From an uncultured Bacteroidales bacterium (GTDB taxonomy: Bacteria; Bacteroidota; Bacteroidia; Bacteroidales; F082): a stretch of DNA of 62,678 nt. Location: contig CAMYYV010000002.1 of the NCBI GenBank assembly GCA_947303625.1, forward strand, positions 1 to 62,678, given 5' to 3'. Positions 54,539-62,678 of the stretch are shown piece after piece. A program made the translations under genes and the position numbers. The first letter of the stretch is position 1; each line of letters starts with the position of its first letter. The notes under the pieces were generated by a model. That model was not told the origin of the DNA, ran no database searches, and saw nothing but the letters and a program-made list of their open reading frames with translations.

Positions 54539-57500
54539 ATGAAAAAGCTACTAGCATTAATCAGCATTATATTACTGACAATCAACGGATTTACTCAAGA
54601 CTGGATACCTATCAGCAGTCTCAGTCCCTCCGCTCCAACCGTCAAGCTGCTCTCCTGCTCCGAACAAGAGACCACTGTGGATTTCAGCTTGGCTGGCTAC
54701 TTCTCAGAGACCGTCAATACGCCTAAGGGACCGCAACAGATCATTAACGCACCCAAAATGGCCTCGATGCTGGAGGAAGGCGCCCCCAACTTGCCCCTCT
54801 TCGCCATCCCTGTGGCCATCGGCGACAGCGACGAGATGACGGTCACAGTGGAGAAAGCTGAATACCGCGACTTCGAGGATATCGAAATCGCCCCCTCCAA
54901 AGGCAACCTCAGCCGACAAGTCGACCCCGATGAAGTGCCTTACCACTATGGTGAGGTCTACTCCCACAATGCCTTCTACCCCAACAACCAAGCCCAACTC
55001 GACCAGCCCTATATCCTCCACGACCTCCGCGGACAGAACATCCTCGTCTACCCCTTCGCCTACAACCCCGTCACGAAGACCCTGTGCGTCTATACCCACC
55101 TCGTGCTGACCATGCGCAAAGTTAGCGACAAGGGCAGCAACCCTAAGATGGCGAAACGACAAGCCTCGTCCCTCTCGCCCGAGGCCGATGCCATGTATGC
55201 GCACCGCTTCGTCAACTACCGCGACAAGGCAGCCAAATACAACTTCGTGGCCGACGAGGGCGAGCTGCTGGTCATCTGCCCTGACCGTTTCCTCGGTGCC
55301 ATGCAGCCCTTCGTGGAATGGAAGAACCAGTCGGGCCGACCCACCATCATGGCAAGCATCTCCGAAATTGGCGGCAACAACACCGAACTCATCAAAGAAT
55401 ATATCCGCAGCCACTACAACAACCCCAACGAGAACCTGTGCTACGTCCTTTTGGTGGGCGACTATGCCGACCTCACACCCAAAGCGATGAGTGGCGGTGC
55501 CTCTGATATTTGGTTCGGACAACTCGAGGGCAGCGACTACTACCCCGAAGTCTTCGTGGGCCGTTTCTCGGCCGAAAGCGTGGCCGACGTGACCAACCAA
55601 GTCAACAAGGTGATATACTATGAGCGTGACATCACCACGCAAGCCGAATGGCTCGGCAAAGGCATCGGCATCGGCTCAAGCGAAGGCGCCGGCAGCGGAC
55701 ACAACGGCGGCGAGTCGGACTACCAACACATCGAGTACATCCGCGACACGCTTTTGCACTACACCTATACTGAAGTCTCTCAACATTATCACGGCGTGGG
55801 CGTAGGCACCAACGCAGCCATGCTGCGCGAGAACTTCAACAACGGCGCCAGCCTCTGCAACTACTGCAACCATGGCACACAGACGAGCTGGTACGTGGGC
55901 AGCTTCAACAACAGCCAAGTCAACGCCCTGACCAACGACTACAAATGGCCCGTCGTGTGGTCGACAGCTTGCCTCAACGGCCAGTTCAACTACAGCCAGC
56001 CCTGCTTCGCCGAGAGCTGGATGCGGGCAACCAACAACAGCACGGGCGTGCCTACTGGTGCCATCGGAGGCATGTTCAGCTGGATTTCACAACCCTGGCA
56101 GCCGCCCATGACAGGACAGGATGAGATGGTCGATGTGCTGTGCGAATGGCGCAACGCCGATTGCTACCACCACACCCTCGGCGGCGCCTCGCTCAACGGC
56201 AACATGAAGATCCTCGACCTCCATCCCTCCGACCAAGGAGAGACCCACAACACCTGGATTCTCTTCGGCGATCCTACGCTGACGATGCGCACCGCCACGC
56301 CTACCGAGATGCACGTCACCTGCGAACCTGAGGTCATTTTCCTCGGACAGACCGAACTGCGCCTCACCGCCGAGACCGAACACGCCGTTGCCACACTCTC
56401 CATCGACGGCACCGTCATTGCCAGCACCCCCATCGTCGGCGGAGAGGCCACCATGACCTTCGAGAACCCTACCGTGACAGGCACAGCCCTGCTCGTGGTG
56501 ACCAGCTTCAACAAGGTCACTGAGATACGCGACATCGCCATCATCCCTGCCGAAGGTGCCTATCTCACCTACGAAAGCTTCAGTGTTGACGACGCAAATG
56601 GCCAAGCCGACTATGGTGAGACCATAAACCTCAGCCTGACCGTCAAGAACATAGGCAACGAAGCCGCCAACAACATACAAGTAGCACTCACCACCGGCTC
56701 GCCTGACATCAACATACTGAACGGCACGGCCACCATTCCCAACATCGGGGCCATGAGTACCTACACCATCAGCGACATCTTCCAGATAGCTGTCAACGAA
56801 AGGATCGTCGACGGCGCACAAGCCATCATCACCCTTACCTGCACTGATGGCACCCACACCTGGAGCAGTCAGCTCCGCCTCACCCTCCACGCGCCCACAT
56901 TCGTCATGTCAGACTTCAGGCCTTTAGGCACCCCTAACCCTGGCGAGGATGCCACCCTACTAATCGGTTTCCGCAACATAGGCACGTCAGATTCCCGCGA
57001 GGCCAAAGTGCAACTCTACAGCAGCTCCACCGACCTGGTCTTCAACCCGATACAATACACCCTAGGTATCATTCCTGCCGGTGAAGCCGTCACCGCCACA
57101 GCGTCGTGCACTACCGCTTCGACGGTGCCTGTCGGCTCCAGCTTCGAGGTGTATTATCACATGGACGCCAACCCATACACCTGCATCGGTACCGAGTTGC
57201 TCAACATCGGCCCCGTCAAAGAGACCTTCGAGACCGGCGACTTCAGCACTTTCAACTGGGAGACGTTGGGCGGCGCCCATTGGTTTGTTGACAATACTGC
57301 CGCCTACACCGGCAATTATAGCGCACGCTCGGGTGCCATCGGCAACTCACACGTCACCACCCTGCAAATCAGCGTCGACGTGCCCGAAGACGGTGTGATC
57401 AGCTTCTTCAAGAAGATCTGCACCGAGGCCAACAAAGATAAACTCACCTTCTACATCGACAGTACCCCCATGGAAGAATGGTCGGGAGAGATCGGCTGGA

Positions 57501-58117
57501 GCCGTGAGTCGTTCCCAGTCAGTGCCGGCACCCACAAGTTCAAGTGGATCTACATGAAAGACTCCAACGGCAGCTACGGCGAAGACTGCTGCTGGATCGA
57601 CGATGTCCAGTTCCCCTCAGCCAACACGATCACCTTCCTGCCTGAACTCGAACTAGAGGCACAGGTCGATGAGAACCACGTCACGCTGTCATGGCAAGGC
57701 ATCGAAGAGGCTGAACGCTATGTCATCCGTCGCGACGGCACGCCCATGGCCACACAACAAGAGACCTCTTTCAGCCAATGGCTTAACTTAGGAACCTACA
57801 CCTACAGTGTCGTCGCCGTCGGCAACGACGGGCAACAGTCCATCCCCGCCTTCGCCACGGTAGAGATCACCATCTTGGGCATCGACAGCATTGAGAGCAC
57901 GTTGAAAGTATTCCCCAACCCTACACGCAACTGGCTGACCATTAGCTATGAGCAACCCTACCAATATGCCATCTTCAACAACATGGGACAAAAAGTGAGA
58001 GAGGGCAACGGCTCAGGCGACACTGTCATCCATTGTGGCAATCTGTCGAAAGGCGTCTACATCTTACACCTCACCGCCGAAGGCCAAGTCTTCATCAAGA
58101 AAATCACCGTTCAGTAA
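54539..58117 (+). CDS. Arg-gingipain-like C25 cysteine peptidase with T9SS tail (copy 2)
   Basis: A secreted protease of 1192 residues, clearly paralogous to the one at 15539: both carry PFVEWKNQSGRPT, GQNI and AYNPVTKTL in the same places. A short signal peptide (MKKLLALISIILLTINGFTQ) and propeptide precede the C25 domain (about 230-590) with His445 in NYCNHGTQTSW and Cys478 in WSTACLNGQF. PTGAIGGMFSWISQPW and TWILFGDPTLTMRT complete the Rgp pattern. Unlike the first copy it has a cleaved-adhesin domain (about 893-1025, ETFETGDFSTFNWE), then a fibronectin type III domain (VTLSWQGIEEAERYVI) and a T9SS sorting domain (KVFPNPTRNWLTI, ending KKITVQ). The RNA methyltransferase gene starts 11 bases after its stop codon. 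Confidence 0.92.
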   Translation: MKKLLALISIILLTINGFTQDWIPISSLSPSAPTVKLLSCSEQETTVDFSLAGYFSETVNTPKGPQQIINAPKMASMLEEGAPNLPLFAIPVAIGDSDEMTVTVEKAEYRDFEDIEIAPSKGNLSRQVDPDEVPYHYGEVYSHNAFYPNNQAQLDQPYILHDLRGQNILVYPFAYNPVTKTLCVYTHLVLTMRKVSDKGSNPKMAKRQASSLSPEADAMYAHRFVNYRDKAAKYNFVADEGELLVICPDRFLGAMQPFVEWKNQSGRPTIMASISEIGGNNTELIKEYIRSHYNNPNENLCYVLLVGDYADLTPKAMSGGASDIWFGQLEGSDYYPEVFVGRFSAESVADVTNQVNKVIYYERDITTQAEWLGKGIGIGSSEGAGSGHNGGESDYQHIEYIRDTLLHYTYTEVSQHYHGVGVGTNAAMLRENFNNGASLCNYCNHGTQTSWYVGSFNNSQVNALTNDYKWPVVWSTACLNGQFNYSQPCFAESWMRATNNSTGVPTGAIGGMFSWISQPWQPPMTGQDEMVDVLCEWRNADCYHHTLGGASLNGNMKILDLHPSDQGETHNTWILFGDPTLTMRTATPTEMHVTCEPEVIFLGQTELRLTAETEHAVATLSIDGTVIASTPIVGGEATMTFENPTVTGTALLVVTSFNKVTEIRDIAIIPAEGAYLTYESFSVDDANGQADYGETINLSLTVKNIGNEAANNIQVALTTGSPDINILNGTATIPNIGAMSTYTISDIFQIAVNERIVDGAQAIITLTCTDGTHTWSSQLRLTLHAPTFVMSDFRPLGTPNPGEDATLLIGFRNIGTSDSREAKVQLYSSSTDLVFNPIQYTLGIIPAGEAVTATASCTTASTVPVGSSFEVYYHMDANPYTCIGTELLNIGPVKETFETGDFSTFNWETLGGAHWFVDNTAAYTGNYSARSGAIGNSHVTTLQISVDVPEDGVISFFKKICTEANKDKLTFYIDSTPMEEWSGEIGWSRESFPVSAGTHKFKWIYMKDSNGSYGEDCCWIDDVQFPSANTITFLPELELEAQVDENHVTLSWQGIEEAERYVIRRDGTPMATQQETSFSQWLNLGTYTYSVVAVGNDGQQSIPAFATVEITILGIDSIESTLKVFPNPTRNWLTISYEQPYQYAIFNNMGQKVREGNGSGDTVIHCGNLSKGVYILHLTAEGQVFIKKITVQ

Positions 58118-58128
58118 CGCGGCGTGCC

Positions 58129-58674
58129 ATGACCTACCTGAAATCCAACGACTTGTTCGGACAGCTCAACCCTGAGCGGCTCTACGAGCGCGTGCCCAGG
58201 CCCCTCCTCATCGCCGACCACCTGCTGACGCCCGACAACATCGGGGCCATAATCCGCTTGGCCGACAACATCGGGGCTACCGAGGTCTGTTTCTTGGGCA
58301 ATGAAGACGAGCACCGTCTGGGCAAGGTACGACGTGCCGCCGCCTCAAGCCGCGACAACATACGGTGGTATTTCAGCGAGGAGAACGACCTGCGCAAAAT
58401 CGTGCCCGAAGGCAAGAAAATCGTCGCCATCGAGACCGCCGACAACGCTACCTGCATCTACAACACCGAGCTGCCCGACGATGTGGCTTTCATCGTAGGC
58501 AACGAGCGACAAGGCCTTAGCGACGTACTGCTTGCCCAATGCGACATGGTGGTCTTCATCCCCGTGCCCGGCCCCACGCGTTCGCTCAATGTGAGCCATG
58601 CCGCAGCAGTGGCTTTGTTTGAATGGCAACGACAAATGTTGGATCACAAAACCGACAAAACATTCAAAACATAA
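58129..58674 (+). CDS. SpoU/TrmH-family RNA 2'-O-methyltransferase
   Basis: A SAM-dependent SPOUT methyltransferase of 181 residues, probably acting on tRNA or rRNA. The motifs are in order: motif 1 in LLTPDNIGAIIRLADNIGA, motif 2 in VAFIVGNERQGLSDVLLAQC, and motif 3 in IPVPGPTRSLNVSHAAAVAL with the knot-forming Asn. The short length fits the TrmH/TrmL groups without an N-terminal extension; which position it modifies cannot be told. The start at 58129 is preferred over 58033 because the longer frame overlaps the preceding protease gene and has no similarity to the family. It is probably co-transcribed with the protease. Confidence 0.9.
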   Translation: MTYLKSNDLFGQLNPERLYERVPRPLLIADHLLTPDNIGAIIRLADNIGATEVCFLGNEDEHRLGKVRRAAASSRDNIRWYFSEENDLRKIVPEGKKIVAIETADNATCIYNTELPDDVAFIVGNERQGLSDVLLAQCDMVVFIPVPGPTRSLNVSHAAAVALFEWQRQMLDHKTDKTFKT

Positions 58675-58685
58675 AAGAAAGGCAG

Positions 58686-58735
58686 GGAAAGCGGCCAACT
58701 GGCCCGCTTTCCGACGGCAACGCGGTTGCGTGCCG
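58686..58735 (+). terminator. Two adjacent hairpins after the methyltransferase gene
   Basis: A first stem (GGAAAGCG-GCCA with TGGCCCGCTTTCC, one bulge, 58686-58712) is followed at once by a second (CGGCA-CGC with GCGTGCCG, 58714-58735). Neither has a strong T tract, so termination is likely but not certain. The remainder to 58787 is spacer. Confidence 0.5.
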
Positions 58736-58787
58736 CCAACCCTAATAAGGAAGTTTTGAAAGTTTTGTGATAATAAAAGAATCGCCA

Positions 58788-59483
58788 ATGAAAACATATA
58801 CACATTTATTTTTTGATTTAGACAGGACGCTGTGGGACTTCGACGCTGCCGCCGAGGTAGCCTTCGAGCGCATCTATGAAACGTACCGACTAGGAGACCT
58901 TGGCATCCCAAGTGCACACGAGTTCCATGAGGTGTATCACCCATTGAACGAGGAACTATGGGTGCTCTATCGAGCCGACAAAATCACAAAGGAGGAGTTG
59001 AACCGCACCCGTTTCCTGAAACCACTTGAACATTACGGCATCCACGATGTTGACCTGGCCGACCACCTGAGCAAGGACTATGTGTATTGGTCGCCACGCA
59101 TCGTGAGACTCATCACCGGCACGATGGAGTTGTTGGATTACTTGAGACCGAAATACCATCTCCACCTAATCACTAACGGATTCCAAGAAGTGCAACACAC
59201 CAAACTGAGCGGATCGGGCTTAGAGCCTTATTTCGAGACTTTGACCGTTTCGGAGGAGGTTGGTGTGAAGAAACCCAACCCTGAAATCTTCCAATATGCC
59301 TTGCGTAAAGCCCATGCCACTGCCGAAGAGAGCCTTATGATCGGCGACGAGATGGCCGTCGACATCGACGGGGCCAGAGCTGCTGGGATGGACACGGTCC
59401 TCTTTAATCCCAAAGGGGAAAGAGTGGAAGGGAAACGAACATTTGAAGTGAAGGACTTGAGGGAGATAATGGAAATCGTATGA
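58788..59483 (+). CDS. HAD-family phosphatase, YjjG-like nucleotidase
   Basis: A cytoplasmic phosphatase of 231 residues. The nucleophile motif is FFDLDRTLWDFD, with DxD aspartates at about residues 9-11. The helical cap (EVAFERIYETYRLG and on) is of the C1 type. Motif II is HLITNGFQ, motif III has the Lys in VGVKKPNPEIF, and motif IV is MIGDEMAVDIDGARAAGM. The FDLDRTLWDF form and overall length match YjjG-type house-cleaning pyrimidine nucleotidases. The start at 58788 excludes seven weakly supported upstream codons. Its stop codon directly abuts that of psd on the other strand. Confidence 0.85.
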   Translation: MKTYTHLFFDLDRTLWDFDAAAEVAFERIYETYRLGDLGIPSAHEFHEVYHPLNEELWVLYRADKITKEELNRTRFLKPLEHYGIHDVDLADHLSKDYVYWSPRIVRLITGTMELLDYLRPKYHLHLITNGFQEVQHTKLSGSGLEPYFETLTVSEEVGVKKPNPEIFQYALRKAHATAEESLMIGDEMAVDIDGARAAGMDTVLFNPKGERVEGKRTFEVKDLREIMEIV

Positions 59484-60158
59484 CTACTTCAGCTTTGCCA
59501 GAACCGTTTCCTTACCCACCGTCCTGTCGCCAATCTTCACATTGACTTCGGCATCCAATGGCAAAAACACATCCACGCGCGAGCCGAATCGTATCATGCC
59601 TAATTCCTCGCCCACAGCGGCCTCATCGCCCGCCTGCAAGTCGCAAACGATACGCCGCGCCACAAAACCGGCAATCTGACGCACCAAGACTTCACGGCCT
59701 TTCTTATCTTTCAAGATAATGGTATTATGCTCATTGTCGGACGACGACTTGGGATTGAACGCCACCAAAAACTTCCCAGGATGGTATTTGTAGTAAGTCA
59801 CCTCACCGTCAAACGGAAAGAAGTTAACATGCACATTGTAGATCGACATGAAGATGGAGATCTGGCGGCGTTGTTCATGAAAATACTCATCCTCCATCAC
59901 CACCTCGTTGGCTGCCACCTTGCCATCGGCGGGTGACAACACGACATCGTCCTCCATCGTGGTCTTACGCCAAATAGGGACCCGGAAGAACCGTACAATT
60001 AATGTCAACACGACAAGCTGAAAAGCATAAAGCAAGCCGTGCCAAACTGTCTGTCGAGGCCAAAACCAATTGACCACAAAGATAACCGTAACAATCACAG
60101 CAAAGGTGATGAGAATGGCAACCGTGCCTTCCTCGTGTATTCTCTTATGGATCTTCAT
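59484..60158 (-). CDS. psd: Phosphatidylserine decarboxylase
   Basis: Makes phosphatidylethanolamine from phosphatidylserine at the inner membrane. The 224-residue, short bacterial form has N-terminal membrane helices (ILITFAVIVTVIFVVNWF and a second), VLSPADGKVAANEV, and SIFMSIYNVHVNFFPFDGEV. Near the C terminus, RFGSRVDVFLP contains the Gly-Ser pair that is cleaved to make the pyruvoyl cofactor. It overlaps cdsA by 4 bases and lies in the same minus-strand phospholipid operon. Confidence 0.95.
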   Translation of the reverse strand: MKIHKRIHEEGTVAILITFAVIVTVIFVVNWFWPRQTVWHGLLYAFQLVVLTLIVRFFRVPIWRKTTMEDDVVLSPADGKVAANEVVMEDEYFHEQRRQISIFMSIYNVHVNFFPFDGEVTYYKYHPGKFLVAFNPKSSSDNEHNTIILKDKKGREVLVRQIAGFVARRIVCDLQAGDEAAVGEELGMIRFGSRVDVFLPLDAEVNVKIGDRTVGKETVLAKLK

Positions 60159-60973
60159 AGCAGTATCAGATACAAATAAACAAAAATGAACGGCATGCTG
60201 AACATCACCGAGTCAAAACGGTCCAGGATACCGCCATGCCCTGGAATCAGCTTTCCCGAATCCTTCACTCCTGCCTGACGTTTCAGCATCGACTCGCACA
60301 AGTCGCCCAACGTGCCAAAGACGACTGCAATAATGCCAAGACCGATGGCCTGCACAATGGAAAACCAACCGGAATAGTGGCAGAAAACGACCAACGAAAC
60401 AAGAGTGAACAGCAGTCCTCCGATGCTGCCCTCAATGGTCTTTCCAGGCGAGATGCGCGGAAAGAGTTTGTGCCGTCCTAACAGTTTGCCCGTCAGATAG
60501 GCAAAGATGTCGTTGACCCAGAGAATGCAGAACACCATGATGACCAGTCCAGCATCTGCAACCGGTCCGAAGAGATCGGCACGATACATGAAAAGCATCA
60601 AAGAAGAAGGCAGACTTAAAAAAGTGAACGAGGCAAAGAGATAGGTGAAAATGGGACGGGCGTCATGCTTGATGGAGAACAGAGCATAGAGGAAAGGTGC
60701 CATAAGGAACAGCATCCCGAAGAGAAGCCAGCGCGGTGCCATGACTTGCAGGGCCACAAGAGCAGGCAGCGCGAAGAAACCCAAAGCGAGCACCTCGCCA
60801 ATAAGGATGCCAAGGGTGGAGTCCATCTTCAAGAGGCGCGCCATCTCGAAAGTACCTACGGCGATGACAAACAAGAGGAGTGCCGCCCATGTCCAAGGAG
60901 AGACGAACACACAGGTAAGGAGTATGACACCCATCAAAAGGCCCGAGATAGAACGCACCAACAATTCTTTCAT
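60155..60973 (-). CDS. cdsA: Phosphatidate cytidylyltransferase CdsA
   Basis: Makes CDP-diacylglycerol from phosphatidic acid and CTP, the step two before psd in phosphatidylethanolamine synthesis. The 272-residue integral membrane protein has about eight helices. The signature near the C terminus is complete: WVNDIFAYLTGKLLGRHKLF, ISPGKTIEGSIGGLL and KDSGKLIPGHGGILDRFDS. The start at 60973 is used because a TATCTTTG promoter box lies over the longer TTG-initiated frame. It overlaps psd by 4 bases. No phosphatidylserine synthase is in this window. Confidence 0.95.
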   Translation of the reverse strand: MKELLVRSISGLLMGVILLTCVFVSPWTWAALLLFVIAVGTFEMARLLKMDSTLGILIGEVLALGFFALPALVALQVMAPRWLLFGMLFLMAPFLYALFSIKHDARPIFTYLFASFTFLSLPSSLMLFMYRADLFGPVADAGLVIMVFCILWVNDIFAYLTGKLLGRHKLFPRISPGKTIEGSIGGLLFTLVSLVVFCHYSGWFSIVQAIGLGIIAVVFGTLGDLCESMLKRQAGVKDSGKLIPGHGGILDRFDSVMFSMPFIFVYLYLILL

Positions 60974-60991
60974 AGCTTCGGTATTGACGGG

Positions 60992-60999
60992 CAAAGATA
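60992..60999 (-). promoter_or_regulatory. Bacteroidota -7 box for cdsA-psd
   Basis: TATCTTTG on the minus strand, 18 bases before cdsA ATG 60973, immediately after the stop codon of the C39-RyR gene. Confidence 0.65.
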
Positions 61000-61007
61000 G
61001 GGAAAAA

Positions 61008-61970
61008 TCACCTCATCTTGATTTCAAAGCCCAGCTTTTTCACCAGTTTCAGCGTATTCCACGCCATTAAGCGATCATATTCCCTCTCGCCATCGGGCAA
61101 TGCACAATAAGGAATGAGGTCGGGATGCTGCTTCTTCTCATCGTTACGCTCAGGGCCCCACGTCCATCCTTCTTTCATTCTGGTGATGGCCCAAACGTCA
61201 TGGAGGTTTTCGGCAATGGCTTCACGGAGTTCAATCAAGTTGTCAGACAAGGACACATCATCGAGACGGATAGGCTCGGGATCATACTCTTGGATGGACT
61301 GTAGCACACGAACCAAATAACAGTGTGAACCATGCCAAGCCCTCTTGAAGAAAGCCAAGGGGATGTCCTGCTCCGAATTTTTCAGCGGGTCGTAAACGGT
61401 GACGATGTCTGCATCGACGTTGACCTCAGTAACCACGACGGCATGATTGACATTATCGTCATTATCCGGTCTCTCTTCATACAGCTTTTGAATATCAACG
61501 GCCGCTATGACATCGTTGTCGAGGCCGATGATCTTGATGAGATCGTCAATAGTGGCATCGTATTTTCGAGTTATCAGCAACCCGTTTTGAGCCAGCAGTT
61601 GCCCGATGGCATGAAGCGGTGTGCCTTGTTTTTTCAACCAATGGTTTTCGCGTGCAGCAACGACAAGCGCTTCCATGTCATATTGGATATGACGACGTTG
61701 AAGCACGTATGCCTCACATGCGATACTGCAAATGTTCTCGTCGTCTTTGGCAGCCAATTTCATCATGGGGACGATATCGCATCGTTTCACGGATGTCTCT
61801 CCCATCTTGAAAACCGGCATCTCTCCCAACTCCTCTCCGACAGCCAATGCGACTTCCACCCTTGCTCGCAATTGGGCATCTTCCCTCAAGGCTTGCAGCA
61901 CTTTCTGCAACTGGTCTTTATCAATATTGCCTTCCAAATAGGCGGCAAGCAACTCATCTGATATAATCAT
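61008..61970 (-). CDS. Anti-sigma-like, C39-type peptidase and RyR domain fusion protein
   Basis: A 320-residue protein with no signal peptide or transmembrane helix. Residues 1-45 (MIISDELLAAYLEGNIDKDQ) resemble the short helical N terminus of anti-sigma factors. Residues 76-220 look like a C39-type papain-fold peptidase: Cys81 in NICSIACEAYVL aligns with the family pattern CGPAALAMVL, His176 is in NHAVVVTEV and Asp194 in TVYDP, giving a plausible Cys-His-Asp triad. The upstream oxyanion Gln is replaced by Lys. Residues 240-316 match the ryanodine receptor RyR repeat (ENLHDVWAITRMKEGWTWGP, HPDLIPYCALPDGEREYDR). The gene starts 3 bases after the sigma-factor stop codon, so it probably controls or is controlled by that sigma factor. 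The function is unknown. Confidence 0.82.
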   Translation of the reverse strand: MIISDELLAAYLEGNIDKDQLQKVLQALREDAQLRARVEVALAVGEELGEMPVFKMGETSVKRCDIVPMMKLAAKDDENICSIACEAYVLQRRHIQYDMEALVVAARENHWLKKQGTPLHAIGQLLAQNGLLITRKYDATIDDLIKIIGLDNDVIAAVDIQKLYEERPDNDDNVNHAVVVTEVNVDADIVTVYDPLKNSEQDIPLAFFKRAWHGSHCYLVRVLQSIQEYDPEPIRLDDVSLSDNLIELREAIAENLHDVWAITRMKEGWTWGPERNDEKKQHPDLIPYCALPDGEREYDRLMAWNTLKLVKKLGFEIKMR

Positions 61971-61973
61971 GAC

Positions 61974-62537
61974 TTAATTGATTTTCAGGTTTGTAATGTC
62001 GCTAAGGGCGACTCGCGTCAGTTGCGCAATTGCCCGTTTCTTAATGTTATAAAGGTTGGCTACGGTGACCGCCATCTCTACGGCGAGATCTTCGGGGGCC
62101 ATGTCTTCGATGATGAGTTTCCGTATCACATAGGAATAACGCTCGTTGGGCATCGCCGAAAGGAGTGTCTCAACATCCAACATGGGTTCCATAAGGTTGT
62201 CTTGGGTCATCTCTTCATCTTTTTTTTCAATAGGAGGGTCCGTGCTTTCATTTTCTATCACCCTGTCGTGATTTTTTTTATTCATGAAATAACGGATTGC
62301 CACCATTTTCAGCCAGCCCAGCAAGGAGCATTCGCCTTTGAAAGACCTCAGTCTCTTTGCGTCATCCTCCAGAAGATAGACATACAATTCGTTGACAAAC
62401 TCATCGTAATCCACGGGGTAATTAAACATACGATGGATGATGGAGCGGAACAAAGGGTTGCAGTATTCGTAGAAAAACTTCTGCGTCACCATTTTGTCGC
62501 GATCGATAAGTTTCTGTATGATTTCTTTGTCGGTCAT
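61974..62537 (-). CDS. ECF-type RNA polymerase sigma factor
   Basis: A 187-residue sigma-70 family protein with only regions 2 and 4. Region 2 contains YDEFVNELYVYLLED, then SLLGWLKMVAIRYFMNKK. A Glu/Asp-rich linker of about 35 residues (NESTDPPIEKKDEEM) joins it to region 4 (LLSAMPNERYSYVIRKLI, LAVEMAVTVANLYNIKKRAIAQL), which binds the -35 element. It is the first gene of a two-gene unit with the C39-RyR fusion. A TATTTTTG promoter box lies 54 bases upstream, suggesting the housekeeping sigma factor transcribes it; autoregulation was not detectable. Its target promoters are not identified here. Confidence 0.87.
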   Translation of the reverse strand: MTDKEIIQKLIDRDKMVTQKFFYEYCNPLFRSIIHRMFNYPVDYDEFVNELYVYLLEDDAKRLRSFKGECSLLGWLKMVAIRYFMNKKNHDRVIENESTDPPIEKKDEEMTQDNLMEPMLDVETLLSAMPNERYSYVIRKLIIEDMAPEDLAVEMAVTVANLYNIKKRAIAQLTRVALSDITNLKIN

Positions 62538-62590
62538 AAATAATTAATTATATAACAGAAGCATCCCAATTGATGCCACTTTTATGCCCA

Positions 62591-62598
62591 CAAAAATA
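62591..62598 (-). promoter_or_regulatory. Bacteroidota -7 box for the sigma/C39-RyR unit
   Basis: TATTTTTG on the minus strand, 53 bases before the sigma-factor ATG, giving a leader of about 45 bases. Confidence 0.6.
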
Positions 62599-62627
62599 CG
62601 TAAAAATAGGAAACGAATACAGCAAAA

Positions 62628-62664
62628 ACAACAAACCCCGGCAGCGATGCTGTCGGGGTTGTCG
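62628..62664 (-). terminator. Terminator of a gene beyond the right edge
   Basis: The stem 62635-62645 pairs with 62649-62659 (ACCCCGGCAGC against GCTGTCGGGGTT, one G-T pair). Read on the minus strand it is followed by a T-rich run, so it probably ends a minus-strand gene outside the window. Confidence 0.75.
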
Positions 62665-62678
62665 TTAAGGGTGGGCGG

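Overview
The window is a chromosomal segment of a Bacteroidota bacterium, most likely order Bacteroidales. Supporting signs are TAnnTTTG-type -7 promoter boxes upstream of many genes, four secreted proteins with type IX secretion (T9SS) C-terminal sorting domains, a TonB receptor with DUF4249 lipoproteins, a glycine-lipid acyltransferase pair, and a dcw cluster in canonical order. Three large C25 peptidases resemble the gingipains of Porphyromonas. Base composition is fairly GC-rich apart from a few AT-richer islands. No tRNA, rRNA, CRISPR array, complete insertion sequence or prophage was recognised.

Layout. 1-3.7 kb: the 3' end of valS, a VapBC-like antitoxin whose PIN toxin is cut to about 21 codons, and a T9SS-exported Asp-box protein. 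3.7-11 kb: slyD, a VWA membrane protein, an AT-rich orphan that may be an immunity protein, a glycosyltransferase, the tsaC-like threonylcarbamoyl-AMP synthase, a lipoprotein and a C-terminal processing protease. 11-19 kb: a Kgp-like and an Rgp-like C25 peptidase separated by a TerB-DnaJ gene on the opposite strand. 19-23 kb: a TonB receptor with two DUF4249 lipoproteins. 23-29 kb: an SOS-like mutagenesis locus (DnaE2-type polymerase and Y-family polymerase divergent from an S24/LexA-like repressor), with an AT-rich KilA-N gene next to the repressor. 29-39 kb: a 975-residue lipoprotein, mutS2, and a minus-strand operon glsA-glsB-engB-leucine-rich protein.

39.2-54.4 kb is the division and cell-wall cluster mraZ-rsmH-ftsL-ftsI-murE-mraY-(murD)-ftsW-murG-murC-ftsQ-ftsA-ftsZ, tightly packed and often overlapping. 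It opens with a TACCTTTG promoter box overlapped by 10-bp-phased repeats that look like an MraZ operator. The murD position holds only a stand-alone C-terminal domain with altered ligand-binding residues. Small palindromic or dispersed repeats sit at the mraY-murD junction, at the murG 3' end, and inside the ftsZ linker coding sequence.

54.5-62.7 kb: a second Rgp-like C25 peptidase, a SpoU-type RNA methyltransferase, a HAD phosphatase, psd and cdsA for phospholipid synthesis, and a two-gene unit of an ECF sigma factor followed by a protein joining an anti-sigma-like N terminus, a C39-type cysteine peptidase domain and a RyR domain. That unit, the reduced MurD and the repeat-invaded FtsZ linker are the most unusual parts of the window. 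All assignments come from reading the sequence; no database search was run.
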